Source of the DNA: Meconema thalassinum
Lineage: Eukaryota; Arthropoda; Insecta; Orthoptera; Tettigoniidae
Assembly: GCA_946902985.2 (NCBI GenBank)
Contig: OX336390.1
Location: 526,398,861 to 526,462,860 of the forward strand
Reading direction: 5' to 3'
DNA: 64,000 bases
In this document: piece by piece, positions 30,053 through 41,584 of the stretch
Layout: the number at the start of each line of letters is the position of its first letter
How positions within the stretch are numbered: position 1 is the stretch's first letter
Notes under the pieces: model-generated
What the model was told of the DNA's origin: nothing
Seen by the model: the letters and a program-made list of their open reading frames with translations, nothing else
Databases searched by the model: none
Translations under genes and position numbers: made by a program

Positions 30053-30572
30053 GAACATAAGAATCCAAATTGTGTAACCCTCCCTAAATGATTACTTGGC
30101 TTTCCTGAACACAAGCCTGATTTACCATAAAACTACAGTAGTTCAACGGACTTCCCTCCACTGACGAACAGAATGGGGGAACATTTTGTGTGTTAATGTG
30201 AAGTCCATTTAGTGAGCGACCGCTAAGTAAACACAATTAGTTCATCACGATAAAGAGTGACGGACTACTACTCTGACGTCATTATGGTAAAATAAAAGGT
30301 ACTAAATAGAATTACCCGGACATATTGTTTGTCTATTCAGCGAGATTAGTCGGTTATGGAAAACTTTTGACATCGCTCTTTCAAGCAGAATATTACACGT
30401 TCACTAAACGATTAAGACATGAATAAATACTTATATTCACTCATCATACTAACGAGAGACTCAGAGTGTCTGTGGACTCGGCGTGCTAATAGATATGATA
30501 TGTAGCCTATATTCAAATTTTGCAAAATCAGAAAGTAGACGTATGAGTTCTATCGGGCTGGAAGCCATTTTT
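30053..30572. other. Unassigned spacer
   Basis: No gene or repeat end recognised. Confidence 0.35.
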
Positions 30573-32185
30573 AAGCATATTTTAGTTTATGAAAAAATTA
30601 GGCATATGAGATCACATTTTGTCCGTGTGTGTATGTGCGTGTGTGTGTCACACACACACACACACCCCTAATAACATCTAAACGGCTGGAACGATTTCAA
30701 TGAAACTCGGTAAGGTCATAGTAATATTTTGTCCGACCACAACCGTGCCCTTCAAATTTTATTACGTCTCACCAATCCAACATGGCGGCTGTGCGAAATA
30801 TTTCACCGGTATTCTATATCTCCGAAACTATTACTGATATCACCCTGAAGTTTTGTACGGTGATAAAGGGCACTACTGAAAGTTCACCTGTGTGACTTTC
30901 GAAAACTTGTTAAGTACTAAACGAAAATGGCGGTCAAGCGAAGTTGAAACATTTAAATAGAATTATCTCGCGACTTAACCATCCAAGCGCAGTAAAACGT
31001 ACACGAGATTTTTATACACATTGTAATGTACTGACATCTAATTTTGTTCAATTGTTTACATAACTTCAAGATGGTGGCTGTGCGAAATTTTAAAATTAAG
31101 TTTTTATTTCGTGTGTTCTAATCATGCGATCGAAGTCAACGTTTGAATAATGATCCCACGCCATAATCGTCATCTAATTGTACATAACTCTATGGCCTAT
31201 ATATATAAAAATCCAACGTGGCCACCACCCAAAATATTTAGACGGTTCTCAATATCTATTAATCTATAACAGCAATCAAACTGATTTTTTTAAATGTTGA
31301 AAAACGCTATGAACCTAAGATCACCTATTGGAATTTCAATAACGTGGAGCGCATGAATATCACAAGGCGGTGACGCGAAATTGAAATATTTAAATGGACG
31401 TTTCTAGCCATTTAACCGCCCGAGCGCTGTGAAATTTGGTACGGTAAATGCTTATACAAATTTTAATCCACTAACATCAAATTCATGTTAATTATTTTAA
31501 TAAACACAAGATGGCAGCTGTGTGAAATTTTAAAATCTCGTTCTTATTTCCTGTGTCCTAATGATGCAATTGAAGTATGAATAGTACGCCTACACCGGGT
31601 GAGTTAGCCGTGGTCGTTACGGCATGTCTGCTGGCAGTCGCTCACATCCGGGAGGCGAGGAGGTTCGAATCCCCCCGCCGGCAACCTTGAAGATGGTCTT
31701 CTGTGGTTTGAAGATGGTCTTCTGTGGTTTCCCAACTTCCTTCCAGGCAAATGCCGGGGTTGGTCCCTAACTATAGACCACAGCCGCAACCTTCCAACTC
31801 CTCGACCTTCCATTCCAACTTTCCTCCCCAACGGTACTTGTAGCTCACCCATAGGGTGTCCGTCTCGAAGCAGTTACAAAACTGGCGAGCCGAACATGTC
31901 CTCGGAAACTCCCAGCACTAAAAGCCATACGCTAAAAAAAAAGAAATAAATAAAAAGTACACCTACGCAATAATCTTCATGTAATAGTACATAACTCTAT
32001 GGCCTACATTTATATACAATCCAACATGGCGGCCATCCGAAATATTTAGACGGTTAATAATATCTACGAATCTATTAGAGCAATCAAACTGAAATTTTGT
32101 CTGTTGATAGAGGCAATTAATATACGTTGACTAGGTTATATGAAAATAGGCTATTTAGTTCTTCACGGAACTACTTGTTCAGTGT
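30573..32185 (+). mobile_element. Helentron-like element, copy B
   Basis: Same family as copy A: degraded 5' hairpin, TGTG/CACA dinucleotide tract near 30630-30665, seven ~145 bp units (about 30781, 30926, 31071, 31212, 31366, 31509 and 32022 after a SINE), then GAAAATAGGCT and the TAGTTC-TTCAC-GGAACTA hairpin. It has two units fewer than copies A and C. Confidence 0.62.
31594..31955 (+). mobile_element. tRNA-derived SINE, family I, inserted in copy B
   Basis: 362 bp between AGTACGCCTAC (31583-31593) and AGTACACCTAC (31956-31966). The tRNA-like head has B box GGTTCGAATCC. It carries the central core (CAGGCAAATGCCGGGG, CCACAGCCGCAACC), a 22 bp internal duplication (GAAGATGGTCTTCTGTGGTT twice), and a tail with GCGAGCCGAACATGTCCTC. 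This tail also ends one family E copy at 62866-63400. Confidence 0.88.
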
Positions 32186-32213
32186 TGCCTTAGTAATCGA
32201 AATTTAAGGTTTT

Positions 32214-32373
32214 CCAGTCAGTCAACACGATTGAACACAATTGTAATAGGTGGTTCCCTAATCATGAAAAACGTTTTACATGAGATTAATAAATACACTT
32301 GGATGACCAGTTTCGATCGCCAAGCGATCATCATCAGATCCTTTACACTAAGGCTACTAAATCTATGTTGATA
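32214..32373. repeat. Dispersed repeat carrying a hammerhead motif, copy 2
   Basis: About 160 bp matching 16553-16715, beginning CAGTCAGTCAACACGATTG. It lies between copy B and the next LINE; the other copy lacks this LINE, so they are independent. Confidence 0.7.
32301..32341 (-). ncRNA. Hammerhead ribozyme motif, copy 2
   Basis: Minus strand: GGAT / CTGATGA / T / GATCGC-TTG-GCGATC / GAAA / CTGGTC / ATCC. Stem II is a perfect 6 bp here, the catalytic core bases are all present, and UC precedes the expected cleavage point. Stem I is 4 bp (GGAT/ATCC) with no obvious extension, and stem III is minimal. Confidence 0.68.
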
Positions 32374-32445
32374 ATAAGTTGGATTATAATATTTTCTTAC
32401 GATATATACAGTTATTTAGTTGCAGTAGCGATTAAACTAGCATGA

Positions 32446-34427
32446 TATAACAAAATCCACAGAAGAAAACATTGGTAGGAAAGAAAGAACAGGTAAAAAA
32501 CCGTGGATCACTCAGGATATACTAGAATTGATGGATGAAAGGCGGAAACACAAGAATGTAAGATATTATAAAGGGGAAAGCAGAATACAGACTTCTGAGA
32601 AATGAGATTAACAACAAGTGCAAGGAAGCGAAAGAAGAATGGTTGAAAGACTAATGTTTAGGTATAGAAAATTGTCTGAAATTAGGAAAAGTAGACACAG
32701 CTTATTGAAGGATTAAGAATACTTTTGGGAAAAAGAAGACTAAGGGCTGTAATATTAAGGTCATAGATGGAAAGCCTATAACAGATGGGGAAGAAAAGTT
32801 TGAGAGAAGTAAAACTTACATAGACCGTTTGTATAAGGGAAAGGAGATTGAGAATCATGTAATGGAAAGGGAAGAGGAAATTGATGAGGATGCAAAAGAA
32901 GATTTAATATTGAGATCAGAATTCGACAGAGCATTGGAAGACTTAAGCAGGAACAAAGCACCAGGCATAGACGATATACCGATTGAGTTCCTACGCTGCA
33001 TAGGAGATGAACATGAAGGTCTGATCTGATTATTCCACTTGGAGTGAAGGATTTATGGGACGGGTGAGATACCCTCTGATTTCAAGAAGAATGTTATCAT
33101 CCATATACCAAAAAAGTGGGAGCTGACATATGTAAAGATTACCGTACAATCAGCTTAATTACTCACGCTTCAAAGATCCTGTCTAGAATAATTTACAAGA
33201 TGATGGAAAGCCAGACAAAAGCGGAGTTGTGTGAAGACCAGTTTGGTTTCAAGAGAAATGTAGGAACAAGGGAAGCTGTTCTAAGTCTTAGGCTGATTTT
33301 GGAAGGTAGAATAAGGAAAGATAAGAGAACGTTCATGGCATTTGTAGACTTAGAAAAGGCTTTTGATAACGTTGATTGGACTAAATTGTTTTGACATTTT
33401 GAAAAACGATTGGAATAAAGTACAGGGATTGGAGGGCGATCTACAATCTATACAGAAACCAGACAGCAGTCATTCGAGCTGAAGGACATGAGAGAGAAGC
33501 TGGTATTCAGAAAGGTGCAAGACAAGGCTGCAACTTATCACCCATACTTGTCAATCTATACATTGAACAAGCAATGAAGGAAATTGGAGAAAATTTTAAA
33601 GTGAGAGTGAAGATTCAAGGAGAAATAATTTCAACTCTGAGATTTGCTGATGACATCGTCATCTTGGCTGACACGCCAGAGGATTTGAATTGGATTTTGA
33701 ATGCCATGGACTCAATCTTGAGGAAATAATTCAGGATGAAAATTAATAAATGTGGAACAAAAATATTGGAATGCAGCTGAAATAAATCAGAAACCTCTAT
33801 GGACATCAAATTGGCAGGTGAAAAGCTGAAGGAAGTAGGAAATTTCTATTACTTAGGAAACAAAATAACCAGTGATGGACAAAGCAAAGTGGATATAAAA
33901 AGTAGGTTGGCTCAGGCAAGGAAAGCATGTCTACAAAAAAAAGGAATCTGTTGACATCGAATATTGATTTAGGTATTAGGAAGTTGTTTTTGAAAGCCCC
34001 TGTCTGGAGCGTGGCACTCTATGGAAGTGAAACTTGAACTATTGGTGCAGCAGAAAAGAGGAGAATTGAAGCGTTTGAAATGAGATGTCACAGGAGAATG
34101 ATGAAGATCAGATGGGTAGATAGGGTTACAAACGAAGAGGTATTAAGACTAGTGGGAGAGGAGAGATGTTTCTGTCGACTGCTAATGAAGAGAAGAGATA
34201 GGTTGGTAGGACACAAACTAAGACACACAGGAATAGCAAGCTTAGTTATGGAAGCAAGGGTCGATGACAAGAACTGTAGGGGTAGACCAAGGTTAAAATA
34301 TGTTAAACACATTGCCTCGGATGTAGGGTGTAGTAGCTATGCAGAGATGAAACGATTAGCTCAGGACAGGGAGGCATGGAGTGTTGCATCAAACCAGTCA
34401 AAAGACTGAAGACTCAAACAACAACTG
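32446..34427 (+). pseudogene. RTE-type LINE, 5'-truncated plus-strand copy
   Basis: Same family as the minus-strand LINE at 49330-52410. In order: linker KPWITQDILELMDERRK; NKAPGIDDIPIEFLRCIGDE (32955); ISLITHASKILSRIIYK (33150); MAFVDLEKAFDNVDW (33340); a motif C LRFADDIVILAD near 33640; MMKIRWVDRVTNEEVLR (34100); final SVASNQSKD. Ends CAAAAGACTGAAGACTCAAA, the same 3' terminus as the other copy. Several frameshifts and stops; the endonuclease is missing. Confidence 0.9.
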
Positions 34428-34568
34428 CAGGCAGCTGGAGACGACAGCTGCACGAGAACTGCATCGTCTAAGCAGCTAAGTGCATAATCCACAATAACTT
34501 AACAATCATATAATCGCACTAAGCAAACAAACCGCAAAGTCAATCACAACTATCAGTATCTCAACAAC
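34428..34568. other. Spacer between LINE and Helentron-like copy C
   Basis: Nothing recognised. Confidence 0.3.
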
Positions 34569-36104
34569 AACAAGTAGTTCCGTGAAGAACTATACAGCCT
34601 ATTTTCATATATCCTACTTATGTTAATTGCCTCTATCTACATACATCATTTCAGTTTGATTGCTGTAATAGATTCGTAGATATTGAGAACCGACTAAATA
34701 TTTCGGATGGTCGCCATGTTGGATTTTATATATGTAGGTCCTAGAGTTATGTACTGGTACATGAAGATAATTGTGTACGTGTAGCATTCAAACTTCAATC
34801 GCATGATTAGGACACAAGAAGTAACAAGGAGATTTTAAAATTTCGCACAGCTGCCATCTTGTAGTTGTGGAAACAATTGACACAAATTAGATGGCCAGTG
34901 GATTATCATTCGTATAAGGATTTACTGTACCAGGTTTCACTGCACTCGGATGGTTAAATTGCGAGAAACGTCCATGTGAATATTTATAATTCGCGTCGCC
35001 GCCATGTTGGATTTGTGATCACCAGGTTATTTAAAGTCCTATAGTTGAACTTAAGTTCATAGCCCCTATGAACATTAAAAAATTCAGTTTGATTGCTATA
35101 ATAGATTCGTAGATATTCAGAGCCGTCTAAATATTTCGGATGGTCGTCATGTTGGATTGTTAAATGTATAGGCCATACATTAGAGTCATGTACCATTAAA
35201 GGAAAATTATTACGTAGGTTCATTATTCAAACTATCACTTCGATCGCATGATTACGACACAAGAAATAAAAACTTAATTTTAAAATTCGCAAAGCCGCCA
35301 TCTTGAGGTTATGTAAACAATAGAACTAAATTGGATACCAGTGCATTACAATGTATATGAACATTTTCTGTACAGGATTTCATTGCGTTTGGAACATTAA
35401 TTCGCGAGAAAGGTCTATTTAAAATTTTCAAATTCGCTTGCCCGCCATGTTAGTTTTGTAGTTAAACGGTTTTTGAAAGTCTTATAGACGAACATCCAGT
35501 AGTGCCCTTTATCTTTGTACATAATTTCAGGATGATAACGCTAACTGTTTCAGAGATATAGAAAGCCGGTGAAATATTTCGCACATCCGCCATCTTGTAG
35601 TTATGTAAATAATTGAACCAAGTTAGATGTCGATGCATTGCAATGTGTATAAATATATACTGTACCAAGTTTTATTGCGTTTGATTGGTTAAATCGCTAG
35701 AAACGTCTATTTAAAAGTCGCACATTCGCGTGGCTGCCATGTTGGTTTTGTAGTTACCAGTTTTTCAAAAGTCACATAGGTGAACTTCTAGTAGTCCCCT
35801 TTATCACCGTAAAAAAATCCAGGGATATATCGCGAATAGTTTCGGAGATATTGAATGCTGGTGAAATATTTCGCACAGCCGCCATGTTGGATTGTTGAGA
35901 GGTAACAAAATTTGAAGGGCACGGTCGGGGTCGCCCGGAATAGTGCTATGAACTTACTGAGTTTAATTGAAATCGCTCCAGCCGTTCAGATTTTATTAGG
36001 GGACACACACTCACACACACACTCCTCACACACACACACACGCACCCACACACGGACAAAAGGTGATCTCATAAGCCTATTTTTTCAAAATTGAAAATAG
36101 GCTA
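34569..36104 (-). mobile_element. Helentron-like element, copy C
   Basis: Minus-strand copy with clear ends: AGCCTATTTTCAATTTTG at the 5' end (right, 36104), AC/GT dinucleotide tract at 36001-36055, nine ~145 bp units, then GAAAATAGGCT and the TAGTTC/GAACTA hairpin at 34575-34592 on the left. Uninterrupted, about 1,536 bp, so it is the best reference copy here. Confidence 0.68.
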
Positions 36105-36793
36105 AAAATCACATATCTTGATTAGTTCTACTTTACTACCGATCCTTACCTCAATTACAAATACATCTATTAATAAAGCCTTCACAATAACACAGGTTAC
36201 ACGGGTCAAATTACAAAGCTTGCACCCGGCAACCGAGGCCATACGATATTATAATTATTACTGGTCTACAATAAAAACTATGTTTCTGTAACAAAAACAA
36301 AACAATCTGTTTCTGGAAGATAAATTTTCCCTGAATCCAGATCTAATCTCAGAATTTATGTATCGGCTTTAGTTTGCATGTTATACAGTAATGGATATTT
36401 GAAATGCTTGCGTCAGCCTTTGTATTGTATGTACGGCAAGAGGAGAACAGGGAAGTCTGTGTTAGTACACAAATTAATCAATGTAATGAGCAACAATAGA
36501 GGGGAAAAAAGTGAATAAACATACCAAAATAGTTTTTTCCCCCTGATTTCCGACGATACTTTGCCTAGTGACTCATCCGCCTCATCCGTACCCTAGTGGT
36601 GGATATTTCAAAATTTAGGATAATGAATTGACGTCCTTGTATATATATCGATTGTTTTCCAACAATTACATCCGTAAAAGAAAATGGAAAGCAAATTATG
36701 CAATACCAACGTAACCAAAAAGGCAGCATTTGCAATGTGCTTAAAGATAGAGGGTCCCATATTACGAAAACTGAGTCCAATAGACTATTAAAA
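36105..36793. other. Mostly unassigned; SINE F tail fragment
   Basis: 36183-36255 matches the 3' tail of SINE family F (AGCTTGCACCCGGCAACCGA). The remainder shows no gene. Confidence 0.45.
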
Positions 36794-37115
36794 GGCTTCG
36801 GTGGCGTTGTCGGTAGCATGCTGAACTGCTATACCCAAGATCGCGGGTTCAAACCCGGCCGACGTCGTTGGATTTCTATGAGCGTTAAAATCCTTCAGTA
36901 TGCCTTCATTCGGAGGGGAAGTAAAGCTGGCGGGCCCATGTTAAAGATTTATGGCACGTAAAATAACCTACCACTACAGTTGATAGTGTGTAGCAAAATT
37001 TGTAGGTTATATTTAGCTGGTTAGAAACCCTCTATCAAGTTCCAACGTTCACCGCTAGTCTTAGTGGCAGCAGCACCTGGTAGCCAAAGTTGGAACTACT
37101 TGAAATTGAACGTTT
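36794..37115 (+). mobile_element. tRNA-derived SINE, family E, 3' truncated
   Basis: Head GGCTTCGGTGGCGTTGTCGG with B box GGTTCAAACCCGGCC, then family markers CGGAGGGGAAGTAAAG, AGATTTATGGCACGTAAAAT and the AGTTCCAACGTT / AAGTTGGAACTACTTG inverted pair. The tail present in longer copies is absent. Confidence 0.85.
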
Positions 37116-37202
37116 TGGCAGCTCTCGGGCGTTCAAAAAATACCCTGCTATGGCCATTGGCTGCGATTCATACACAGTATAATATTAATAGGCAAAAACG
37201 GA

Positions 37203-37670
37203 GTCGCCTCCGTAGCGTAGCGGTCAGCATGGTTAGCTGCCGCCCCGGAGATCCTGGGTTCGATTCCCGGCTCTGCCACGAAATATGAAAAGTGGTACGA
37301 GGACTGGAACGGGGTCTACTCAGCCTCGGGTGGCCCAAATGAGTAGACGGGGTTCGATTCCCCCTCAGCCATCCTCGAAGTGGTTTTCCGTCGTCTTCGG
37401 GCAAATGCCGGGATGGTACCTTCCTCAAGGCCACGGCCGCCTCCTTCCCTCTTCCTTGCCTCTCCATCCTAACCCTCCCTTACCTCCCCTCATGAGGCCC
37501 CTGTTCGCTTTGCAGGTGAGGCCGCCTGGGCGAGGTGCCAATCCCACCTCACCAGTTGTATCCCTTCCGATTCGATGTTCCCCGCTCTAGGACACTGCCC
37601 GTAGAGGCGGTAGTGGTGAGTTCCCTCGCTGAGTCCGTGGTCCAGCAACCTGGAGGGTAAACGACAAAAA
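37203..37670 (+). mobile_element. SINE family A, full length
   Basis: 468 bp between AAAAACGGA duplications (37194-37202, 37671-37679). Head CCTCCGTAGCGTAGCGGTCA with B box GGTTCGATTCCCGG, second B box-like GGTTCGATTCCCCCTCAG, core CAAATGCCGGGATGGTACC, poly(A) tail. Confidence 0.92.
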
Positions 37671-37763
37671 AAAAACGGATTTCATTTTCAAATTCAGCAC
37701 CCACGACTTAGCTAAGAACACCATTCACCTTCTTTGTAACAAAAATACTGTTGACCAGTGTTA

Positions 37764-37952
37764 GGGAGGTGTGGTCGCGCAGCGGTCAAGCTGTTTGCCT
37801 CTCACAACGGCGGTCTGGGTTCTTCCCGGTCAAAGCATGTGAGATTTTCAAAGTGAAATGCCACGACCTGTGGTTCGGATATCACGTAAAAAGGAGGTCC
37901 CGTGGCTCATGATCGCGAGATTAACGGTCACGTAAAACTACAAACTTTACTT
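37764..37952 (+). mobile_element. SINE family B, full length
   Basis: 189 bp between ACCAGTGTTA duplications (37754-37763, 37953-37962). Head GTGGTCGCGCAGCGGTCAAG; signature GCATGTGAGATTTTCAAAG; tail CACGTAAAACTAC. Confidence 0.92.
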
Positions 37953-37962
37953 ACCAGTGTTA

Positions 37963-38334
37963 TCAGACAAAACTCCACACTCAATGACCAGGATGTCCAA
38001 TGAAACAACAATTATTAAACTGGTTTAGAATGGCGTCATAAACCACTTTACAACAAAACAAGTGCATATTTTCTGCAAAGAGTGTGTGTGTGCTCATTCC
38101 AGCCCACATTCATTGAGTTTCTTCCAAGTGACGAATTGTAAATAACCGACGTATTGCTGCTGTAACACTCTTACGCCCTGAGGAGTTTAATATGACCAGG
38201 AAGCGCTTGAGGATACCTGACCAATTCACTCAATTACTCTGGCTATTTCGTAACAACGCAGAACTAAGCGATGTATTTTCCTAGTTCGTTACTCAGGGGA
38301 AGGTTACTACAACACTGTACAGTATGTGTGTATA
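37963..38334. other. Unassigned spacer
   Basis: Nothing recognised. Confidence 0.35.
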
Positions 38335-38668
38335 CCCATTATTATTCCCGTTTCCAACGGAGTCGGGGATGACATGCTATGAAATTATATGTGGCGGATG
38401 TTTTATGGCCGGATACCCTTACTGACACCAACCTCATGGTAAGAGTTAATGAGAGTCGAATTGAATGAAGGTGAATGAAACTGGGCAAGGATGTGGAAGG
38501 AAGCGGCCGTGGCCTGTCAGATGGTACCGTCCCAGCATTCGCCTGGAGTTGAAAATGGAAAAACCACGGAAACCCATTTCAATGACGGCCGACGGTGGGC
38601 TCGAACCCACGTCTACTGAGTCCACAGATAGCTTGACCCCATGGCCTAGCGCTGCGCTTTAGCGAGCG
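38335..38668 (-). mobile_element. SINE family G
   Basis: On the minus strand a tRNA-like head (right side; GGTTCGAGCCCACCG-type B box), the central core (GGCAAATGCTGGGACGGT-like), GGCCACGGCCGCTTCC, and a 3' part ending in TTGGAAACGGGAATAATAAT. A family A SINE is inserted in or next to its head. Another copy: 48196-48545. Confidence 0.78.
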
Positions 38669-38682
38669 TAGCTACTGCCCTA

Positions 38683-39162
38683 GTCACCTCCGTAGCGTAG
38701 CGGTCAGCGTGGTTAGCTGCCGCTCCGGAGGTCCTGGGTTCGATTCCAGGCTCTGCCTCGAAATTTGAAAAGTGGTACGAGGACTGGAACGGGGTCTACT
38801 CAGCCTCGGGTGGTCCAAATGAGTAGAGGGGGTTCGATTGCCACCTCAGCCATCCTCGAAGTGGTTTTCCGTGGTTTCACGCTTCGTCTTCGGGCAAATA
38901 CCGGCACTTCCTGTAAGGCCACGGCCTTCTCCTTCCCTCTTCCTTGCCTATCCATCCTAATCTTCCCCTCTCCTCATGAGGCCCCTGTTCGCTTTGCAGG
39001 TGAGACCACCTGAGCGAGGTGCTGATCAAACCTCACCAGTTGTATCCACTCCGACCAGATGTTCCCAGCTCTAGGACACTGCCTGAAAAGGCGGTAGGGG
39101 TGAGTTCCCTCGCTGAGTCCGTTGGAGCCACCACCCTGGTGGTAAAATCGATTTTAAAAAAT
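38683..39162 (+). mobile_element. SINE family A, full length
   Basis: 480 bp between TAGCTACTGCCCTA duplications (38669-38682, 39163-39176); the target is the head of the adjacent family G SINE. Same domains as the copy at 37203, and a tail TAAAATCGATTTTAAAAA. Confidence 0.93.
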
Positions 39163-39176
39163 TAGCTACTGCCCTA

Positions 39177-39834
39177 CAACACTAGTCTATAGGATCCAAA
39201 TAGTTAGTTTGTTTTCCCTTTTAAACTCCACAACACACGGATTGGGGATGTGTTCAGAGACTCTTGAGAGGATCATCATTAAGGTTCGGATGTTAAGGAA
39301 AAGTCATATTTTTTCCATGAGCTCATTTTACCCGAAATCTGAAAAATACGTTTGAATGATGGGTCCCTGACCACGTTTAAAGCAATTTGATGTTGCCTAT
39401 AAATGCATATTTCGGCCATCTTTATTGTTTTGGTCATATTTTAGTGATATAAGGTTATAATTTGGTTATAATTGGTTATAATTTCAGCATTTTTGTTTAA
39501 ATTGAGGCGTCGTTAACAAGGTACGTGTTATCTATGTCGAGTTTCAAACACAGGATTTCCGAATAGTGTAGTGTAGTGTGATACTGAATGAATGTTAATG
39601 TACTGTAGCTGTCTGTCAGTTTGTATGATTAATTGTATCTGGTGTATTATCGCTGATCCCGTTTTGGCATTAAGACGTTTACTGGATGTTAGTGTTACTC
39701 TACCTATCCCAAAAAATTCATGTCAATTCATGTCATATTTCATAGTTTTTAGGTCATATTTAGTTAGTTTTGAGGACATATTTGCTTGCATATTTTTTAC
39801 TTCTTTATGTCTTAAACTTCCGAAACCTAATCAT
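39177..39834. other. Unassigned AT-rich stretch
   Basis: Contains short GGTTATAATT repeats near 39461-39485. No coding signal. Confidence 0.35.
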
Positions 39835-40040
39835 CATCATTTTTCGTTTTCCAGCCTAAGTCGGGTCGTGGCAAATATGACACCCCTCCACATTACTCTG
39901 TCTGTCCACCATCCTTCCTCAACCACTGAACTCCTCTCGAGGTTTCGTACTCTCACACTGTCCTTCACCAAATCCATCCACCGTGCTCTAGGTCCTCCTC
40001 GTACTCTCTTTCCAGTCATCCGTCTCTCCATCTTGAGTGG
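39835..40040 (-). pseudogene. LINE ORF2 C-terminal fragment
   Basis: Minus-strand frame MERRMTGKRVRGGPRARWMD, then LVKDSVRVRNLERSSVVEE and GWWTDRVMWRGVIFA. It matches the end of the LINE at 27594-28345. The adjacent ATGATGATGATT at its left edge is the LINE 3' repeat tail. Confidence 0.8.
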
Positions 40041-40359
40041 ATATCACATTTTACCTCACGCACAGGGCCGTATACAGCGATCATAGGCCCCAGGACGAGA
40101 ACATACGAGTCCTTCTATTTTTGTTCAACCTGCGAGATTAAATTTTGGTAGTGCCCTTTGGTTGTGCCCTTAAAAAGGCTCCGTAGATTTAGAATGCGCA
40201 ACTGAATGTCAGTTTACATGGTTTTCAGTTATTCAGCTACCCTTTTCGTTTCTCATGAATTGTTCTTTCACTTCAAGATTTTGACCACTGGGCATTTAAC
40301 ATTTCTTTTTCGTTGCTTGTGACAGTATTCGGGCTCTATAGTACAGGAATAAGCCATAC

Positions 40360-40665
40360 AACCCCGTGGCGTTACAGACCATGAAGGGCCGGCCTACCAA
40401 GCGACCACTGCCCAGCTATTCGGCCGGCAGATTATGGGGTGACGCGGGGTCAGCGCGTCGAGTCCCCTCGGCCGTTAATCTTGGTTTCTGTAACAAGGGC
40501 GCTGCCTCAATATCAGACAGCTACTTTAAGTCCACATGAGACTGAGTGCACCCCGATCCAGCTTTCACGTCATTTTCTCAAATCCCTGACGTGGCTGGGA
40601 ATCAAACCCGGGGCCTCCAAGGGGGAGGCACGCATGGTAGGCTACCACAGCACCACGGGGCGGCT
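40360..40665 (-). mobile_element. tRNA-derived SINE, family J
   Basis: 306 bp between GAATAAGCCATAC (40347-40359) and GAATAAGCCATGC (40666-40678). Minus-strand head GCCCCGTGGTGCTGTGGTA with B box GGTTTGATTCC. The 3' half contains CCAAGATTAACGGCCGAGGG and TTGGTAGGCCGGCCC. Plus copy at 43167-43471. Confidence 0.9.
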
Positions 40666-41088
40666 GAATAAGCCATGCGCATTTCATAAATGTATGAAGT
40701 TAACAGTTGAAGTTTTTCAGAAGTTGAATGAGAACCATTCTGTCTTACAAAAAAGTCCTCTCGGCACGCCGGAAGCCGGAGGTAGATTTCACCGGACAAA
40801 TTTGGGGATAGGCGAAAATAGGCAGAATATGCAGGTTTTCGTAGAAGGATCAGACCTCATTTATTGCGAGAAGGTATTTTATAATTGGAGCTTAATTAAC
40901 ATTGTTTTTCGTCATTTTATGCTTATTTTAAACATTTTATTGTCTTATGGGGACGGTAACCTTCTTGTCATTTGGGGTCCATTTTTATACTTGTGGTCAC
41001 ACTGTCCTTATGCAAGGTTTCGACACTGATGTGTAACTATGTAACGGTCTGTTACTTCTTCACGCAAAATTATATCTCCCGCAGAGAT
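40666..41088. other. Unassigned spacer
   Basis: Nothing recognised. Confidence 0.3.
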
Positions 41089-41450
41089 TTTGGTTGGTTC
41101 CTCAGTTTAGGGGCTGCGACAACGCGGTCATGTAACCCCGTGTTCTTAGGGATGGCTGTATTAGTCTGTAATTCTGGTAAGGACTGCAGATGGTCAATTT
41201 CAAGCAGTAGTTCCTAATGTTGCTACCAGGTACTAGCGTCAACGACACCTAGCTGTGAACTTGGCTACTAGATGCCACCCCAACCAGCAACTCGCAACGA
41301 ACGTTGGAACTTCCCCTCCAAAGGAAAGCATACTGGGGGTTTTAGTGATCTTAGAAAATCCGACGACTTCGGCCGGCTTTGAAACTGCGACCTTGGGCAT
41401 AGACATTCAGCATGCTACCAGTTACGTCACCGAAGCCGCTTCCCACTTAG
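41089..41450 (-). mobile_element. SINE family E with tail, internally shortened
   Basis: Minus-strand head at the right (AAGCGGCTTCGGTGACGTAA), family E middle, and at the left the tail with GGTTACATGACCGCGTTG. Relative to 57593-58103 the stretch around 41310 lacks the ATTTATGGCATGTAAA part, so it carries an internal deletion. Confidence 0.82.
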
Positions 41451-41487
41451 TAAGATGGAAATACTGAATCTGATCTCGTACAAGTGC

Positions 41488-41548
41488 GTTGTCATGGCAA
41501 CGTCTGATGGCTCATCCCTCATCAATTTAGTAGTGTTGCCATGGCAAC
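41488..41548. promoter_or_regulatory. Two X-box-like palindromes
   Basis: GTTGTCATGGCAAC at 41488-41501 and GTTGCCATGGCAAC at 41535-41548, 47 bp apart; each fits the RFX-type X-box consensus and the second is a perfect 14 bp palindrome. No gene start is nearby, so function is doubtful. Confidence 0.35.
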
Positions 41549-41584
41549 CTCTGATAGCTCTTGGCATTTTCTTATAATTCCGAA

